A DNA stretch of 64,000 nt from Amborella trichopoda (GCF_000471905.2 NW_006499617.1:1204838-1268837), one strand, 5' to 3'; counted from the first letter of the stretch, positions 32,770 through 46,219 are shown. Translations and numbers: made by a program. Notes: generated from the sequence alone by a model not told the origin.

Positions 32770-34518
32770 TTGATACTCCCTCATCTTCTTTGCGAACATC
32801 TCAAGGAAAGCTGTGCATTCTGACAAGTAATGACCTCTTATCTGATGGTATGGACACCAACGATCATCAGTCCCCTTAACAAGGTGAAGGGGTTGCCTTG
32901 CCTACTTCAGTGTGATTATGCCTTCCTGAAGCATTATAATGAAGAAGGTGTAGAGAATTTTTGACACTTCATCCTCCTCCTGAATGGTTACAACATGGAA
33001 GGCCTCAGCTGCCCCGAAGGCCTTCTTTAGGTCTTCGAGCTTTATCTGGCCCTTCTAAATCAAGGCCTCAATGATGTCCTTAGCATGTAGTAGTCATTCA
33101 TAGAATGATTAATCCTCTAATGGTAAGCACAATAATTTTCCTGATCGTCAAAGCCAAATTGCTCGGGAAACTTGATTTTTGGACGCTGGACCATATTTTG
33201 CTCCAATAATAACTGGAACAACACAAGGACCCATTCCTTCTCGAAGGGATAGACCTCATTCCTATTCCTGGAGAGATAATCCTTCTGATCAAAGTTGGCT
33301 GGTGGAGGTACTCTATTGTACGACGGTTGTTGCTGGCCAACCTGGGGTGTTACTGTTGTTGCGGTTACCCCTTTGGAGAGGTCCAAGGGTTGGGGGGAAG
33401 CCTTCTTTGAATCAGTGATCATGACGGATGCACTGATTACCCATTTCTGTTGGCTGCCCTGTGTGTTATTTCAAGAGCTACCATATCCCCGATTATTCGT
33501 TGAACTTGTAGATGGCTTTTGTGTCGCACCATGATGGCGTGACAAACTTTCTATGCGAACTGACTTACAGATCAACTCTAACATGGAGGTTGGATTGGAG
33601 GCCTCAACATGTAAAGCAATTTCAGGTTGCATATTTCGCACGCAAGTTTGGACTGCTTCCTTCTCAAGCATNNNNNNNNNNNNNNNNNNNNNNNNNNNNN
33701 NNNNNNNNNNNNNNNNNNNNNNNNNNNNNNNNNNNNNNNNNNNNNNNNNNNNNNNNNNNNNNNNNNNNNNNNNNNNNNNNNNNNNNNNNNNNNCATCTGG
33801 GTCTTGAGTTAGGGTGAGAAGCTCGATGGTTTGAACCTCTCTTTCGACCTCATAGAAGCTTTGATAGAACAGTTTCTCGATCACCTCCCATGTATGCACC
33901 GAGTTTGGATGAAGTCGGGCATCCCATTGAAATGCCAGGCCATCAAGGGTTTCAACGAATTGGTGGAGAAGAAGTCTCCCGTTAGCTGCCGTTTCCCGAC
34001 ATGCTGCTTGGAAGTGGGCGATATGCTAGTTTGGGGAGGTGGTTCCACTGAATAGAGGAAACTTCCCTTCTTATAGTTTGAGGGGAACATGATTTGATCA
34101 ATATAAGAGGGGTACGATCTTTGATAAGGCGTCACCCCCTGTATGCTGAGAATTTGTCTGTTCTTTCGGTTATGGGTGGAGAGACTGGATGAGGGACAGA
34201 ACTATCCTGCGAGTTAGATGGAGGAGGCTGCCATGGAGGCATACAATCAGAGTGATGGAAATTGGCCTCATGGTTAGCTTACTGACATGCAGCATCAATA
34301 CGATCGTTATTTTCCATCATCGCATGCACCATATCCTCAAACTTGTTCATGCGATGCTCCTGCACGTCACCAGGCTCGCTTACAACCACTATGCTGACCA
34401 TTTCTTTAGGGAGGTCAACATTAGTGGCAACTGAAGGCTTGCGAGTTTGACGGGTCATACGTGGTAGGTATGTCAGTAATGGGTCAACATGCTCAAACTG
34501 AAATCGACTTTTGTACAT
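32770..34518 (-). pseudogene. gag: gag of E4 (broken)
   Basis: The N-terminal block 34518-34279 has SEPGDVQEHRMNKFEDMVHA. The capsid domain 34135-33794 has YPSYIDQIMFPSNYKKGSF and decayed HFQA-type motifs. After the N gap, 33671-33471 has IALHVEASNPTSMLELI. The C-terminal part 33422-33117 ends near FGFDDQENYCAYH. A complete knuckle CPYHQIRGHYLSEC (CX2HX3GHX4C) is readable at about 32812-32862, just before FAKKMREY. Stops are frequent, notably 33100-32870. This is the nucleocapsid type with His-rich knuckles found in Tat/Athila gag proteins. Confidence 0.8.
33672..33793. other. assembly gap (122 N) inside E4 gag
   Basis: This run of N starts at the same homologous base as the gap in E1 gag (after CCTTCTCAAGCAT here, CCTTCTCAGGCAT there). 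E6 has about 63 bases between the flanking motifs, so the true missing length is probably shorter than shown. Confidence 0.9.
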
Positions 34519-34590
34519 AGATCGCGTTTGGACCAGTTCTCGACGGTGTTGAGACTGTGGCTGGGGAGGCGGTTCACGACAGTCTTGGGA

Positions 34591-36006
34591 CTATGGTTGT
34601 TGAGAGGCCGAGTCTTCTTCTGCGATAGTAACGATAGCATAGGGCTCATTGAGCTCTTCTTCAGGCTTCATGATCTGAAGGGGGTAGAAGGGATTCACGT
34701 GAAGAGGGTTGTCAAAATTGGTTGTTTTGATTGCCTTGGTCACCTCCCTAGTCAAAATTTGCAGACCTCTACCACGTTTATCCTTGAGGTTTTGATGTAC
34801 CTCTTGCCAAAATTGCGATCTAGGTCGCGGTTGGTCAACTCTTCTTGCACAGGAGAGAGCTGTCTCCATCAGCAGTGGCAAAGGATGAGGGCTAGGAACT
34901 GGGTTCATCATGGGCCGAGGAGAACGAAGGACTCCATCTTCTGTGAGGTCCATGCCCCGAGTTCTCTTATGAGCTCCAGAGACATGATCAAAGTGTTGTG
35001 GTTGGTTCAGGATAGTACTCTTGGGGAAAACCTTCGAGTACCATGGCTGAAGGTGCATGCTCGATGAAGGAGCAAACAGGAACAGGTTTAACTCATAAGG
35101 GGGCCTGAGTCAAGGATGAGGGGAGGCCTGAGATGGCAACATGTGTGCGCCCCTTGAAGAAGGATCTTGGGGGACTTGGGGTCCACCCGAGTTGGTGCAG
35201 ATAAGCTGGCCTTAAGAGGCCAAGAGCTATGAGCAGGTGTCTATTAAAGGATAGATGCAGGCCTACCCCTTACAGGGTGTGCTTGTGTGTGCATAGGAGG
35301 AGAATGAGGAGGTCGACTCTTGTGTACTCGGGTTGGCACAATAATGGCATTGCCCCTAGTAGTGAGATGCACATGAGTGACATGAGGAGGATTTGACCTT
35401 GGAAAGTTCTATCTTGGACACGGACTCGAGGTAACAGAATGGTTGCCCCGAAGTGTGACTCGAGTGGGTGACCCACGAGTCTTGTGGTATGTGCAACGGG
35501 TGGAGACCGTGGGGTTTTCACCTCTCTTTGTTGAGCCTCTAGTGATAGAGACCTCTGGTGTAGGAATGTGGGAGGTAGCCTTATGGTGACCCACATAAGC
35601 AATGGAAATTTGCTTGCCTTTTGAAAAAAGGGACTGGGCATCCTTCCGGTGTACCTCAGAAACATGACCGGTAAGTGACTTGCCGGTGGCTGGGTGCATG
35701 ATATGGGGCAACATAGGTGCCGCCCATACAAGGTGCCTTGGTGGAATTTCTACCAGAGCGAAGAGATGGGGAGTGAGGGACCTTCAAGTCTCTCCTCACA
35801 CAGATCCAGGTTAAGACTTGGGAGCTAGCCAAGGGGTCTTTGCTCAAGAGGATGCACGGGAACGAAGTCGAAGGACCATGTTCCTTAGGGACACTCTCAA
35901 ATAAGGGGATATGAAAATTCTCGATCAGGATGAATGGGTTATAGAACCTAGCAGCCAAAGTGAATCTGAAAAGATGACAAAAGCAGATAAATAAGAAACT
36001 AGCCAA
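34591..36006 (-). pseudogene. pre-gag coding region of E4
   Basis: Three open blocks lie between the primer site and gag: 36006-35656 (116 codons; NPFILIENFHIPLFES, SQVLTWICVRRDLKVPHSPS), 35731-35270 or the overlapping frame 35714-35409, and 35058-34591 (155 codons; WYSKVFPKSTILNQPQHF, GRGLQILTREVTKAIK). Each block has counterparts in E1, E3 or E6. An ORF before gag or a long gag N-terminus is known in Ogre/Tat-type elements. No domain is recognised and the function is unknown. Confidence 0.5.
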
Positions 36007-36036
36007 ACAAGAATGATCCGACTAATGAGTAATAAG

Positions 36037-36054
36037 TCCCCAGTAGAGTCGACA
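36037..36054 (-). promoter_or_regulatory. primer binding site, tRNA-Arg type (E4)
   Basis: The minus strand reads TGTCGACTCTACTGGGGA, two bases different from the E1 site, 3 bases from the LTR end at 36058. Confidence 0.75.
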
Positions 36055-36769
36055 AGCTGGTTAGGTGCCTCGATCTCACCCTCCATATACCTGGGGGACC
36101 GGGTGGCTCTCTTCTCAGTTTCGGGGAAGACCCGGGACATTCATGAGATCTCTCTCTCAAGAATCTCGTTTGAAAAAGGGGCTAAGTGCTACCAACCTGA
36201 GAGAGAGGAATTCTAAAAGGTGGGTTCGGGACTTACTCAGGCTGACTCGCATGGGTGCCCTCTTAGATCATGAAGAACCCAGTAATGAAACTGGTTCGGA
36301 ATTGCTTCCCTTGGCTCATATTCTTCTTATTTTTTTCTTTCTGCAATCACACACATATATGGAAAAGGTTATAGGAAAAGTGGGTCAGAGCTCACCCTTT
36401 TCCTCTTTGAGCAATCAAGAAGAAGAAAGAAAGACGGGGGGAGAGAAGAATTCGACCAAGTGAGATGGTCAGGGTAGTGACTAGACTAGTCGATAATTGA
36501 CATAATGTGGAGGTGAAACGGGCTCGTTAAATGAGACTGGCTCACGAGATCGCTACTAGATGTTATTGTCAATATCGACTAGCTAGGTACAATGGTCGGT
36601 CTGTCGTGGTAGTAAAGCAAGCCAAGCAAACCTGGTGCGACAACATTACGGCTAGATGACCGGATTGTCATGAGATGTTAACCTCAATCCCTCTTGGTCG
36701 AACGAGAGAGCAACAGAGGAATGGTTAAAGAGAGGAAGGGGATAGATGGAAGGAGAGAGAAGGAGGAGG

Positions 36770-37290
36770 AGATGCAGTCGGTGCTAGACATCACCAACTA
36801 TTCAAGGGATAGGAGAGAGAGGAAGCAGTCGACGGTAAGCTTCACCGACTGTGTCAGATGAGAAGAGAGAAAGGGAGCCAACTGACAAAATAAAAGAGGG
36901 AAAACCAGTTGGTGCTAGGCGCTGTCGACTAATAGAAGAAGAGGGAGAAGATAACCTGTCGACTGATAGAGAGAGAAAAGACAACCGACGTTAGGCCTCA
37001 CCGACTGGTAGGAGAAGAGAGAGGAGGCCAACTGATACTAGGTCTCACCGACTGGTAGAGAGAGAAAAGACAACCGATGCTAGATCTCGCTGATTGATAA
37101 ACAAAGAGAGAGGAGACCAACCGGCATTAAGTCTCGGCGACTGATTGAAGAAGAGAGAGGAGACTAACAAGCGCTATGTCTCGTCGGCTGATAGACAAAG
37201 AGAGAGAAAGCCAACCGACACTAGGTCTCGCCTGTTGATGGAAAAAGAGAGAGAAAGCCAACCAGCGCTAGGTCTCACCAGTTGACAAGG
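36770..37290. repeat. 47-bp tandem array in E4 5' LTR
   Basis: Same unit as in E1 and the E4 3' LTR, about ten degenerate copies, followed by a GA-rich tract (37290-37335). Confidence 0.75.
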
Positions 37291-37474
37291 AGAGAAGATA
37301 GAGAAAGGGAGAGAGAGAAAGAAAGAGAGAGAAAGTAGCCTTCCCAAATGGTATCAGCCTACTTATAAGCTCAAGCAAGGAATCGAAATTTCATTGAGTC
37401 TTCAAAGAATGTACTCAAGACCGAGAGTTGGTGGGAGGTTTGCATGCCGGTCGTTTACAATGAGACAGTGCTTG

Positions 37475-37482
37475 TTTATATA
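37475..37482 (-). promoter_or_regulatory. LTR TATA box (E4 5' LTR)
   Basis: TATATAAA on the minus strand within the conserved F1 promoter context. Confidence 0.6.
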
Positions 37483-38910
37483 GAGTTGTGCTCAAACATG
37501 GGAGGGTTGATCAAAATTAAACCTAATTGTTGAAAATTAAGATTTAATTGAATAAAAAAAATTCTCAAAATGGGTGTAAAAAGACTGTTTTGCCCCTGAC
37601 TAACAATGTGTGGAATTTTTACAACAGTCCCTGCGGCTGCCTGAGAACTTGCGTGATCTTCTGTAGCTAACCCGGGGTTCTTTTGATGCCCGTTTGATCA
37701 AAAGATTATTGTTTTCTTGTAGAGATCGACATGGTGATTGTTTTGATACGAACTTCGAGCCATGAATCATGTTTTCGAGTCTTGATCATGAGACTTGAAA
37801 TTTGTTTGAATCTTGGAAACTTTGGGTCGATAGTGCGATCTTACCTTAATTTTTTTTTGTAATTTCTTCATCGGAGCACATTAAGCATGTCATTCCGATC
37901 GCGTAGCAATAATCGGAACTCGATTTAGAGCCTGAACGAAGATTTTGCAACTTTTTAGTTTTGGCCGGAATCTAAAATCCGACAGCTAAAATTTCAGTAA
38001 CTTTGTCGTCTTTGTGCATGAAATATGACCGTCCATCATTTACGTGGTTCGATACAATGATAGCATTGAACCTTACGCACACAATGGAATTGGTTTTTTG
38101 TTGATCCGCTGTGCGAGCATCGTGATTTGGTTCATCGAGCGAGGCATGTTGCTGCTGAATTTTCAGCAATTTCTTCACAGATCAGCAACTTTTCTCTAGC
38201 TTTTCTCCAGCTTTTCTCCTTGCTCGGATATCATCTCGGGGCGTGCCATATATCGAATTGTTTGTCTTGATGAGAGGAATACGCTCATCAAATTTGGGAG
38301 CGATCCAGCTTGGAACGAGTAAGTTACGGGCCCCGAAAGTGACTATCCGTGATTATAAAAACAGCCACCTTTAATGGTGTTTTGGGGTAGTGAGGCCATA
38401 CGGGTATAGTGTGCGGCCTCTCTTGTTTCAATGTTTTGCTCATATCTTTGTTTTGGAGTGTCTGATCAAGCCGAAACTTAGCCCATAGGGGTTTTCAATC
38501 GTGTCAAATCCAATGGCGGTGGTCCCACAATAATTTGAGACACTGAAAAATGTAACTCTAGTTGTAGAGTCCGTTTCAGGGTGCTAGAGGCCAATTTTTT
38601 GAAAATTGTTTCTTTGTTTTCACTGCATTAGACATGTCTGATTGCGACGAAACTTGGTAGGTGGTCTTTTGAAGTGTTAATGACGATCTTGAGTATTTCT
38701 AAGGCGTTTTTGAAATTGTTAGGAACTTTCCACTGTTTCATAGGCTTTATTGACTTGCTTCCTACTAGGGACCAAGGTGTTGAAAAATGCATTCACACAA
38801 TGACAAGTGGGGTAATCCACTTTGTAATACCCTCAACACACGCACACGGTCGCCAACACACATTGGGGGTTTGATAGGCCCTTACCTTGCAAGGCATCAG
38901 TCGTATATCT

Positions 38911-38940
38911 CATTTCATTTCATTTCATTTCATTTCATTT
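38911..38940. repeat. (CATTT)6 microsatellite
   Basis: Six perfect CATTT units. The same tract with about five units is at 60774-60801 in the other F2 LTR. Confidence 0.95.
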
Positions 38941-39602
38941 CGAGTGAGACCCTCTATCCTCTCCCCTAACCCATTCCTATCGTTATGCAGGTTAGGAAAT
39001 ATGCCGACATCATTGTTCCCAATCTATTAGTATCCACTATCGATCGGAGTTCCATTGCATAATGGCTAGTATCAATAAAACAGTATCCACTATCGATGGG
39101 TGTCGCATCGCGTAATGGCTAGTATCATAGCCACTGTATGATAATAGCAGTATCATAGTATCATAATAGAATAGTTCCCACTAGCAATGGGTATCCCATT
39201 GCGTAGTGGCTAAGATCACTGCATCATATAACGCTCAAGCATTCAATTCATTCATGCTGAAACAATACTTTATGACAGATAATTCAATCCTCATTATGCA
39301 AAATGTGAGTCTTGCTCAGAACTATCTATCAGTCACATAACATTATGAATTATATCGGGAAATACCCATTATAAGAGAGATATCATATTGAATTTTGCTT
39401 AGAATTCAGCATTAGTATTATGGCACTTGTCATGGAACATACGTCATGGAACTATCATAGTAGCAGGTCATTCATCAATTTTCACGTAACTCATAGCCGC
39501 ATGGTATCATTCACATAACATGATGGCAATTAATATTCATCACATGAAATTTATATTCGCTAATGCGGTAGTGACCCATCCGGTGCTAGACACACGACTT
39601 TA

Positions 39603-39792
39603 TGCTCTCGGCATTACGCACTCAGCATTGCACAAGCGGCATTATGCGTGGCGTTACACAAGCAATGTTACACGCACGGCATTGCGTGCATGGTGTTCTG
39701 CGCACGGTGCTACACGCACGGTGTTACACGCACGGCATTGTGCACACAGTGCTACACGCAAGATGTTATGCTCATGGTGTTGTGCGCAAAGT
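39603..39792. repeat. 14-bp array in F2 LTR
   Basis: About thirteen degenerate copies of a CACGGTGTTACACG-type 14-mer. The homologous array is at about 61421-61625. Confidence 0.8.
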
Positions 39793-40667
39793 GAGCCATG
39801 ACATATCATCATATTTTGGGGCATAACTCTCAATCTATGGGAAATTTCAAAATGAGTTCAACATGAAACTTTGAGTACATTCAAAGAACTTCCCATTAGT
39901 GGCTATTTCAAGGTTTTTGAAAGTCATTTGTCATGCCCAAGGCATGGCCCAACAAGGGTCACGGTTGCTGGAATTTACAACAACTGTGACCAGTGACATG
40001 TCTCTACGTTTCAGGCTAAATCTTTCAATATGTACCAGATTTTATCATGACATAAAAAGTAAACTTGAAGTAGGCATACATATCTTCCATTTGAGACTGA
40101 TTTGGGCCCATCCAGATACCATTTGGTCACTGAACATTTTGATGTAAAAATAGTCACAGTCCCCGGAATTCTTATTCACAAGTTAACATGCTTTTAAGGA
40201 ACACTTAAATGTTTCATGACCAAGGTACCCTTGTGGCGTGCTATCTTGTTCATGTTAACAAGTCTCACAAGGAACTATTTCATGAGTTTTCATGAATAAC
40301 AAGATCATTTACCTGGTTGAATTAGTCACGGTATTGAGAAGCACAAATATAAAATTTAAATCTCCCATCAACCCATTCATACATCACATTTTCATTCTAT
40401 CATCCTACCCAACATGGATTCAAGAGAGTTAAACCCACTTACCTTGCCTCTCACAGTGCCCTTGACCTTCTCTCACGGCCTTTAATGGATTTCCTTAACT
40501 CCAAGCAAAGGCTTTCCAAAAACACAGCAGCAACAGAGGGCTCATGCTTGAGCTTTAGAGAGAGAAAGGGAGAGTCGCGAAAGTTGAGAAAATGAGGGAG
40601 GCGACAGCTAGAAGGGAGGGGAAGGGCTTAAGTACTTAGGGGTTAGGTGGAGGTCACTGTAGCTGAT

Positions 40668-43203
40668 TAGTTAGGTGCCTCGATCTCGCCTCCCCAGTTT
40701 TAGGTGATTGGGTGACATGTGTCTCTGGGTTCGGATGACCCGAGACCTGAGATCGCTATCTCGAGAACCTTGTTCAGGAACAAGGGCAGGTATCCTACTA
40801 GTGAGAGAGAAATTTTGGATGTGAGGTGGGGACCAACCACACTTGTGTCCGTGACTTACTTGCGCTGACTGGCGCGGGCGCCCTCTTAAATCAAGACGAA
40901 AAGCCCCCTAGCTACTTTTTCTGGTTCGGAATTGCCTCTCTTGACCTTCATTCTCCTTGTTTTCTACAGAATGCTACTATGGTTAATTTGTAAGACAAGT
41001 GGGCCGAAGGACCCACCCTTGTCTTAGGGCACTACTCATTCGTGTGGTTAATAATGTGAAAAGTTAGGATGATGAAAAGAACAGGGTTTGAATGAGAGGA
41101 TAAGAGAATGAGAGGGATGCACGAGATGGCAAAGAGGAGGGGTCCCAACGGCGCTAGACACTACTGCTCATTGCTAGAGGGCAAGTAGTGAACTACGAAC
41201 AGCCCTGGGCATCACCATTGGCAACACGAGAAGGCAGCTCACCACTGCAAGGGCGGCAGTCTTGTGAAGCACGCGGCGATAGTATTTTACAAGGCACACA
41301 GGGGATAGGCATGGGATGCAAAGGGGAACCGACTGTCGACGATGAGGTACCGAGCGCATAAAGGAGGCTTGTGGACGGTGATAGGCATCGAACGTGCAAG
41401 GGAAGCTCGTGGACGGAGATAGGTGTTGCCGCGACCTCTCACGGGTGGCAATAAGTTTTGCCATCTACGATAGGTGCACAACAGGGGGAGACCCCTGTGG
41501 GAAGCAATAAGTTTCACCGTCTGCATTCTTCACTGAGACGTTGAGGACACATCTGCGAACGACGATGAGCAACGCCGTCTGCAAGCCTCACTGAGAGATA
41601 GAGATGGACGAACAGAAGGGGGAAAGGAGCTCGCACATGGAATTTCTATCGCCATGCGCGACCTATGAAACCACAGGAAGGGGCCAAAAGAAAAGAAAGA
41701 CACATGTACGACATTGCCACTACTGTGCATGACCTTTAAGGGAGGCTCAGACAAGAGGAGAGAGAAGATTTACCTTGAGCCTAGGGGTACCAATCCAAAA
41801 TTTCCTCACTCCTTACTCTCTCTCTCCAAACGTGACCCAACAGTGAGAAGGAAAGGGAAATCTATTCAGTAAAAATTCTCTTTTGTGAAGGGTTTTCAAG
41901 CCTTTTTGCATACAATGATGGTATGTGGTAAATATAGAATTGTGCCCAAACATGGGTGAATGATCAAAATTAAACCTAATTGCTGGAAATTAAGATTTAA
42001 CTGAATAAAAAAAAATATAAAATAAGGTACAAAATGATAGATTTGCCCCTTCCTAACAATTTCTAGAATTCCAAGACAGTCCATGTGTTTTCATAGAACT
42101 TGTGTGATCTTGCATGAATGATCCAGGGTTGTTTTGATGCCCGTTTGATCGAAAGATGATTGTTTTCTTGTAGGGCTCGGCATGGCGATCGATTTGATAC
42201 CAACTTTGAGCCATGGATCATATTTTAAGGGCACAATCATGTGACTTGAAATTTGAATGAATCTTGAAACTTTGGATCGATTGTGTGCTCGTTCCTTGAT
42301 ATTTTTCTATAATTTCTTGTTGGATCAAACTGAGCATGCTGTCACGATCGCGGGGCCACAAATGCAGCTTGATTTCATGCTCGGACAAAGGTTATACAAG
42401 TTTAGAGTTTTGGCCGGAATCTGAAATTTCGGCGACAGAATTTGCAATCACTTCGTCGACCTCATGTGCCAAATTCGACAATTCATCATACGAGAAGTTC
42501 AGACCAGTGATGTCCATGAATGTTATGCAAGTGATGAAACTAGTTTCACGTCAATCGGGCCCACGAGAGGCGTGATTTGGCCGCTCTAGTGAGGCACGAT
42601 GCTGCTGATTTTCCTACACCTTCTTCATGGATTAGCAACTTCTCTCTAGCTTTTCTTCCCCCTCGGGCATCGTCATGGGGCATGCCACATATCGAAAAGC
42701 TCATTTTGATGAGACGAATATGCTCACAAAATTTGGGTTCATCCAACTTGAGACGGGTGAGGTATGAGCATCGAAAGTCACTGATCTTGACTGCCCCTTT
42801 AAAGGAGTTGAGTTGCAGGGTGGCTGCACTGGAATAACATGTAACTCCTTTTGTTTCGCTCTTACACCTATAACTTCTTCTTGAGATGTCCGTTTAAGTT
42901 GAAATTTGACCCTTGGGGATTTTCAACCGTTCTAGATCCAATGGCGATTGTCCCACAACAAACTGTGACATTAAAAATATAACTCTAGTTATAGGGTCCA
43001 TTTTAGTGTGCTAAAGGTTGATTCTGCCGAAATTGTTTCTCAGTCTGCGTTGCCTTAGATATGTGAAAATGTGACGAAAAGTGGCAGTAGACTTTTGAGA
43101 GTCCTTAAAAAGATCTTGGCCTATTATGAGACTTTCAAAATTTCCACTGTTTTCTAGGCTTTATTGATCGAGGACCCATGATGATGAAAAATGTCTTCCA
43201 ACA
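40668..43203 (-). repeat. 3' LTR of E6
   Basis: 2.54 kb. The minus strand starts TGTTGGAAGAC (43203) and ends CACCTAACTA. It keeps about 550 bases (near 42470-43010) that the 5' LTR has lost, but has only about two units of the 38-bp array (41335-41430). A degenerate RY palindrome is at 41703-41731 and an AT-rich promoter region is near 41929. No gene is present. Confidence 0.88.
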
Positions 43204-44799
43204 GCATGCCCTGCCACATGTTGTGCTTCAAGAGAAGTGAGAAGTACAATCATTTGAGAAATTTCCCCTGGCTAGCCACATGACTACGCGAATCTGAGGA
43301 GATCTATGAAATGTTGTAACTAGGATGCTCAAACGTCTTGACGTAATGTACGGGTCCAACCGTGACGACTTTAGGGGGAGAAGATACGTTTGAGGGATCC
43401 TGTTAAACTCCTCACCCTCGAGGGACTATTTACAATTCTAACAGCTTGAGGATTTTGTAGGGACTGCATTGGTCAGAATCGGGCCTATGTAGAGGCCAAG
43501 TGTTCTGAACTTTTGGTTGGCATTGTTTGCTGCTACATCAAGTTTGCTTTTGATGATTAGGGTGTCTCTGTAGGTCTCGTCTAACGGGGTCCAGTCAGGG
43601 GCTTCTGATCTATATCGAAAGTCTGAGCCTATCGGCTAGAGGAAATTTTAGCAAGGTGACCTCGTGGGCCTAATCTTGCCAGGTCCAGTCGGGTGCTTTT
43701 TGGCAACCTGTCCCAAAAATCTGGGCCTGTCGACTAAGGAAGGTTTTAGGTGAGACGTTCTCATGGTGAGATATTACCTTGAAGTCTCTGCTAGGTTAGG
43801 CCCAGGCTTCGTCAGTTTCTTGCCTTCGTGGGGGTCTTTAGCATTTTGGAAGGAATCTTTCGGTCGTCGTCCTCACCCTTAAGGACTCTTGTTGTTTTTG
43901 GAGGTGAAGAATGAGAGATCTTATGAGGTTATCACTCCAGGATGAGTCATTTTGTGTTGTTATTAGATTGGATGTTAGTAGTTGGGGATTTTAGGTAGAC
44001 CTCGCTAGCTAGAGGTTTGACTATTTCACAATTGTGTGTTGACTGAGACTTGTGGTGCTACGTCAACCTGTTTCGTTGGTCCAAGTCCCCCTTTGCTGGT
44101 TTTAACTTAAACTGGGGAAGTGGCATTGTAAAGACATTTTCACCCACTTTCTTGATTTTCGGGCTTTTTTACCCATGACCTTGCTGTCATGTCCGCCCTT
44201 GTCATCTATTTTTGCCCACAGTGCCATTTTGTGGTTTTCACCATGCCTGGGTTTTTGTTTTTATGGAACTCTCTTGCTCATGGTTTCGTGACCATACCCG
44301 TCCATCATTTTTACTCATGGTGTTCCCTTGTCAATGTGTACACCATGCCCGTTTTTTTTGTGAAGGTGTGTTTAGGGTCATGCCTTCAAGACCTATGCGA
44401 AGCCTTTTAACGTCATGTGGCTAGGACGTACACTATAGTTTAGGGTCATACAGCTTGACCGTAGTGGTGATGATCAATGGAGGCCATGGAGTGAGTATGG
44501 TAATGGTTTTAACTCACTTTGGAGAGATGGAAAAGTCTACCTGTGAAAGATTAATGATATATGAAAGGTGGGTGAAAAGTGGTAACCCACTAGCTGACGA
44601 CGAGTATGCGTGGCAAGATGGCTCGCCTTTTTGTGAGCATGGGTGAGACTCACTAGAGAATGATGAATAGTGGTAGTGAAGTGAATGGGTTCACTGGGGA
44701 AGCAATGAAGGTGGTGCACGCACATGGATGGGTAGGTTAGGGAAAGCGTGCATGAAAATGCACGTAAAGAAGGTGTGCACGTATGTGTAGGGGCATCTT

Positions 44800-46060
44800 T
44801 AAGGTCATGCCTCCTGAACCTGTACAAAGCAATTTAACGTCATGCGGCCAGAATGGGCACTGTGGTTTAAGGTCATATAGCTTGCACCATGGTTATGCAG
44901 TTTAAAGTCATGCAACTAGGACCACGCATTTTAAGATCGTGTAACTAGACCTCTGCTACAGTTTAAGGTCATATAGTTTGGACCACGGCTATGCAGTTTA
45001 AATTCATGCAGCTAGGACTAAGCAGTTTAAGGTCGTGCAACTAGACCTCTGCTACAGTTTAAGGCCATATAGTTTGGACCGTGGCTATGCAGTTTAGAGT
45101 CATGCAACGTGAACCATTGTGTGGATCGTCACATAGGTGAAGCTGTATGGGGAATAGGTATGTGGATAGTAATCTAATTCCTTGGGGATATAGATAGTTG
45201 AGGCTATACACAAGCAGAGATATTTAGATGAAGATGGTGGCCCTACAAGGACTGGCAAGCGGAAGCGGACTTCATGGGGGACTAAGAAGGTAAGTGTGAC
45301 TCCTTGGGATGATGAGTAATGGTGTGTATGTAACTCTACTGAGAATGACAGGTCAGATTACAGATGCAGCCCCACTGGGAGTAGTGAGTCGCCATAGGGT
45401 GTGACTCCTACTGGGGTGTTGGTGTGAAACAGACCCACTGGGGATTGAAGGGTAAGCATGACTACCTTTTTCTTTGCATACGCCTAACTCCACTAGGGAT
45501 GTTGATGGAATACACCTGATGAAGGGGTGCGTCCATTTCACAGTTTAAAGTCATGCGTGCCGACTATTTATCGTGTTGTTTATCATTCTACTATAGGGAC
45601 GTGCGTTACAGTTTTAAGGTCTTGTAGCTCAGACCATGGCTATGCAGTTTAAAGTCATGTGGCTAAGACTATGCAGTTTAAGGTCGTTCAAGTAGACCTT
45701 CACTACAGTTTAAGGTCATGTAGTTTGCACCATGACACTAATCCTTTTAACGTCATGCGGTCAGGACGTGCACTATGGTTTAAGGTCACACAGCTGGACC
45801 ATGGTCGTGTAGTTTAGAGTCATGCAATGAGGACCATGCAGTTTAAGGTCGTGCAACTAGACCTTTGCTACAGTTCAGGGTCATATAGTTTGGACCATGT
45901 CTGTGACGTTTAAGGTCATGCAACGCAGACCAACGCTACAGTTTAAGGTCGTATAGTTTAGACCATGCATTTTAGGGTCGTGCATCTAGACCATGGCTGT
46001 GCAGTTTGAGGTCATGAAGCCAGAACCAAGGCTGTGCAGTTTAAGGTCATGCAGCACGAA
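44800..46060. repeat. TTTAAGGTCAT-core array (E6)
   Basis: Degenerate units such as TGCAGTTTAAGGTCGTGCAA, ACAGTTTAAGGTCATATAGT and GTTTAAAGTCATGCAACTAG at about 31-bp spacing. A non-array stretch occupies 45120-45540. It is homologous by its core to the arrays of E2 and E4. Confidence 0.8.
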
Positions 46061-46219
46061 CTCTTGTGTGGGGAGAATGTGACTCCAAGGGAGTCGTAAT
46101 TGGGGACTCGAACCCCGGAGGAGTGAGTCTGTGGTTCAGGGAATGAACTTCTTGGGGATGAGGACAAAGGTCCAGATGGGAGTGACACGGCATGCACACG
46201 GTGCTAAGTTCTAGATGTC

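Larger units (their letters stand above)
20414..38799 (-). mobile_element. E4: full-length Tat-type retrotransposon, 18.4 kb
   Basis: A complete minus-strand F1 copy: 5' LTR 36058-38799, primer site 36037-36054, pre-gag 34591-36006, gag about 32770-34518, RT 30528-31400, RNase H 30138-30392, archaeal-type RNase H about 29620-29975, integrase remnant 28925-29330, 3' region 23262-28430, 3' LTR 20414-23261. It is flanked by ATGAC on both sides within the F2 LTR. Many stops, frameshifts and deletions are present, so it cannot be autonomous. The visible differences between its two LTRs point to an old insertion. Confidence 0.9.
36058..38799 (-). repeat. 5' LTR of E4
   Basis: 2.74 kb with canonical ends on the minus strand: TGTGTGAATGC at the start and GCACCTAACCA at the end. 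It is collinear with 20414-23261 and 3804-6533. It contains the 47-bp array and a TATA box. No gene is seen; the small open frames are in array or AT-rich sequence. Confidence 0.9.
38800..40667 (-). repeat. F2 3' LTR, middle segment
   Basis: It begins with the right ATGAC duplication of E4 (38800-38804) and matches 60655-61750 through CAACACACGCACACGG, a (CATTT) tract, short ACTATCGATGGGTGTC-type repeats and a 14-bp array. From 39900 on the 5' LTR copy is not available for comparison. The last part (40555-40620) is GA-rich. It ends at the E6 boundary, where the left flank is CTGAT. No gene is present. Confidence 0.8.

Noticed and set aside
39520..39826. His/Arg/Cys-rich peptide frames that look like a metal-binding protein
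   Set aside because: They are produced by a 14-bp DNA array in the F2 LTR; the period shifts frame at each unit.
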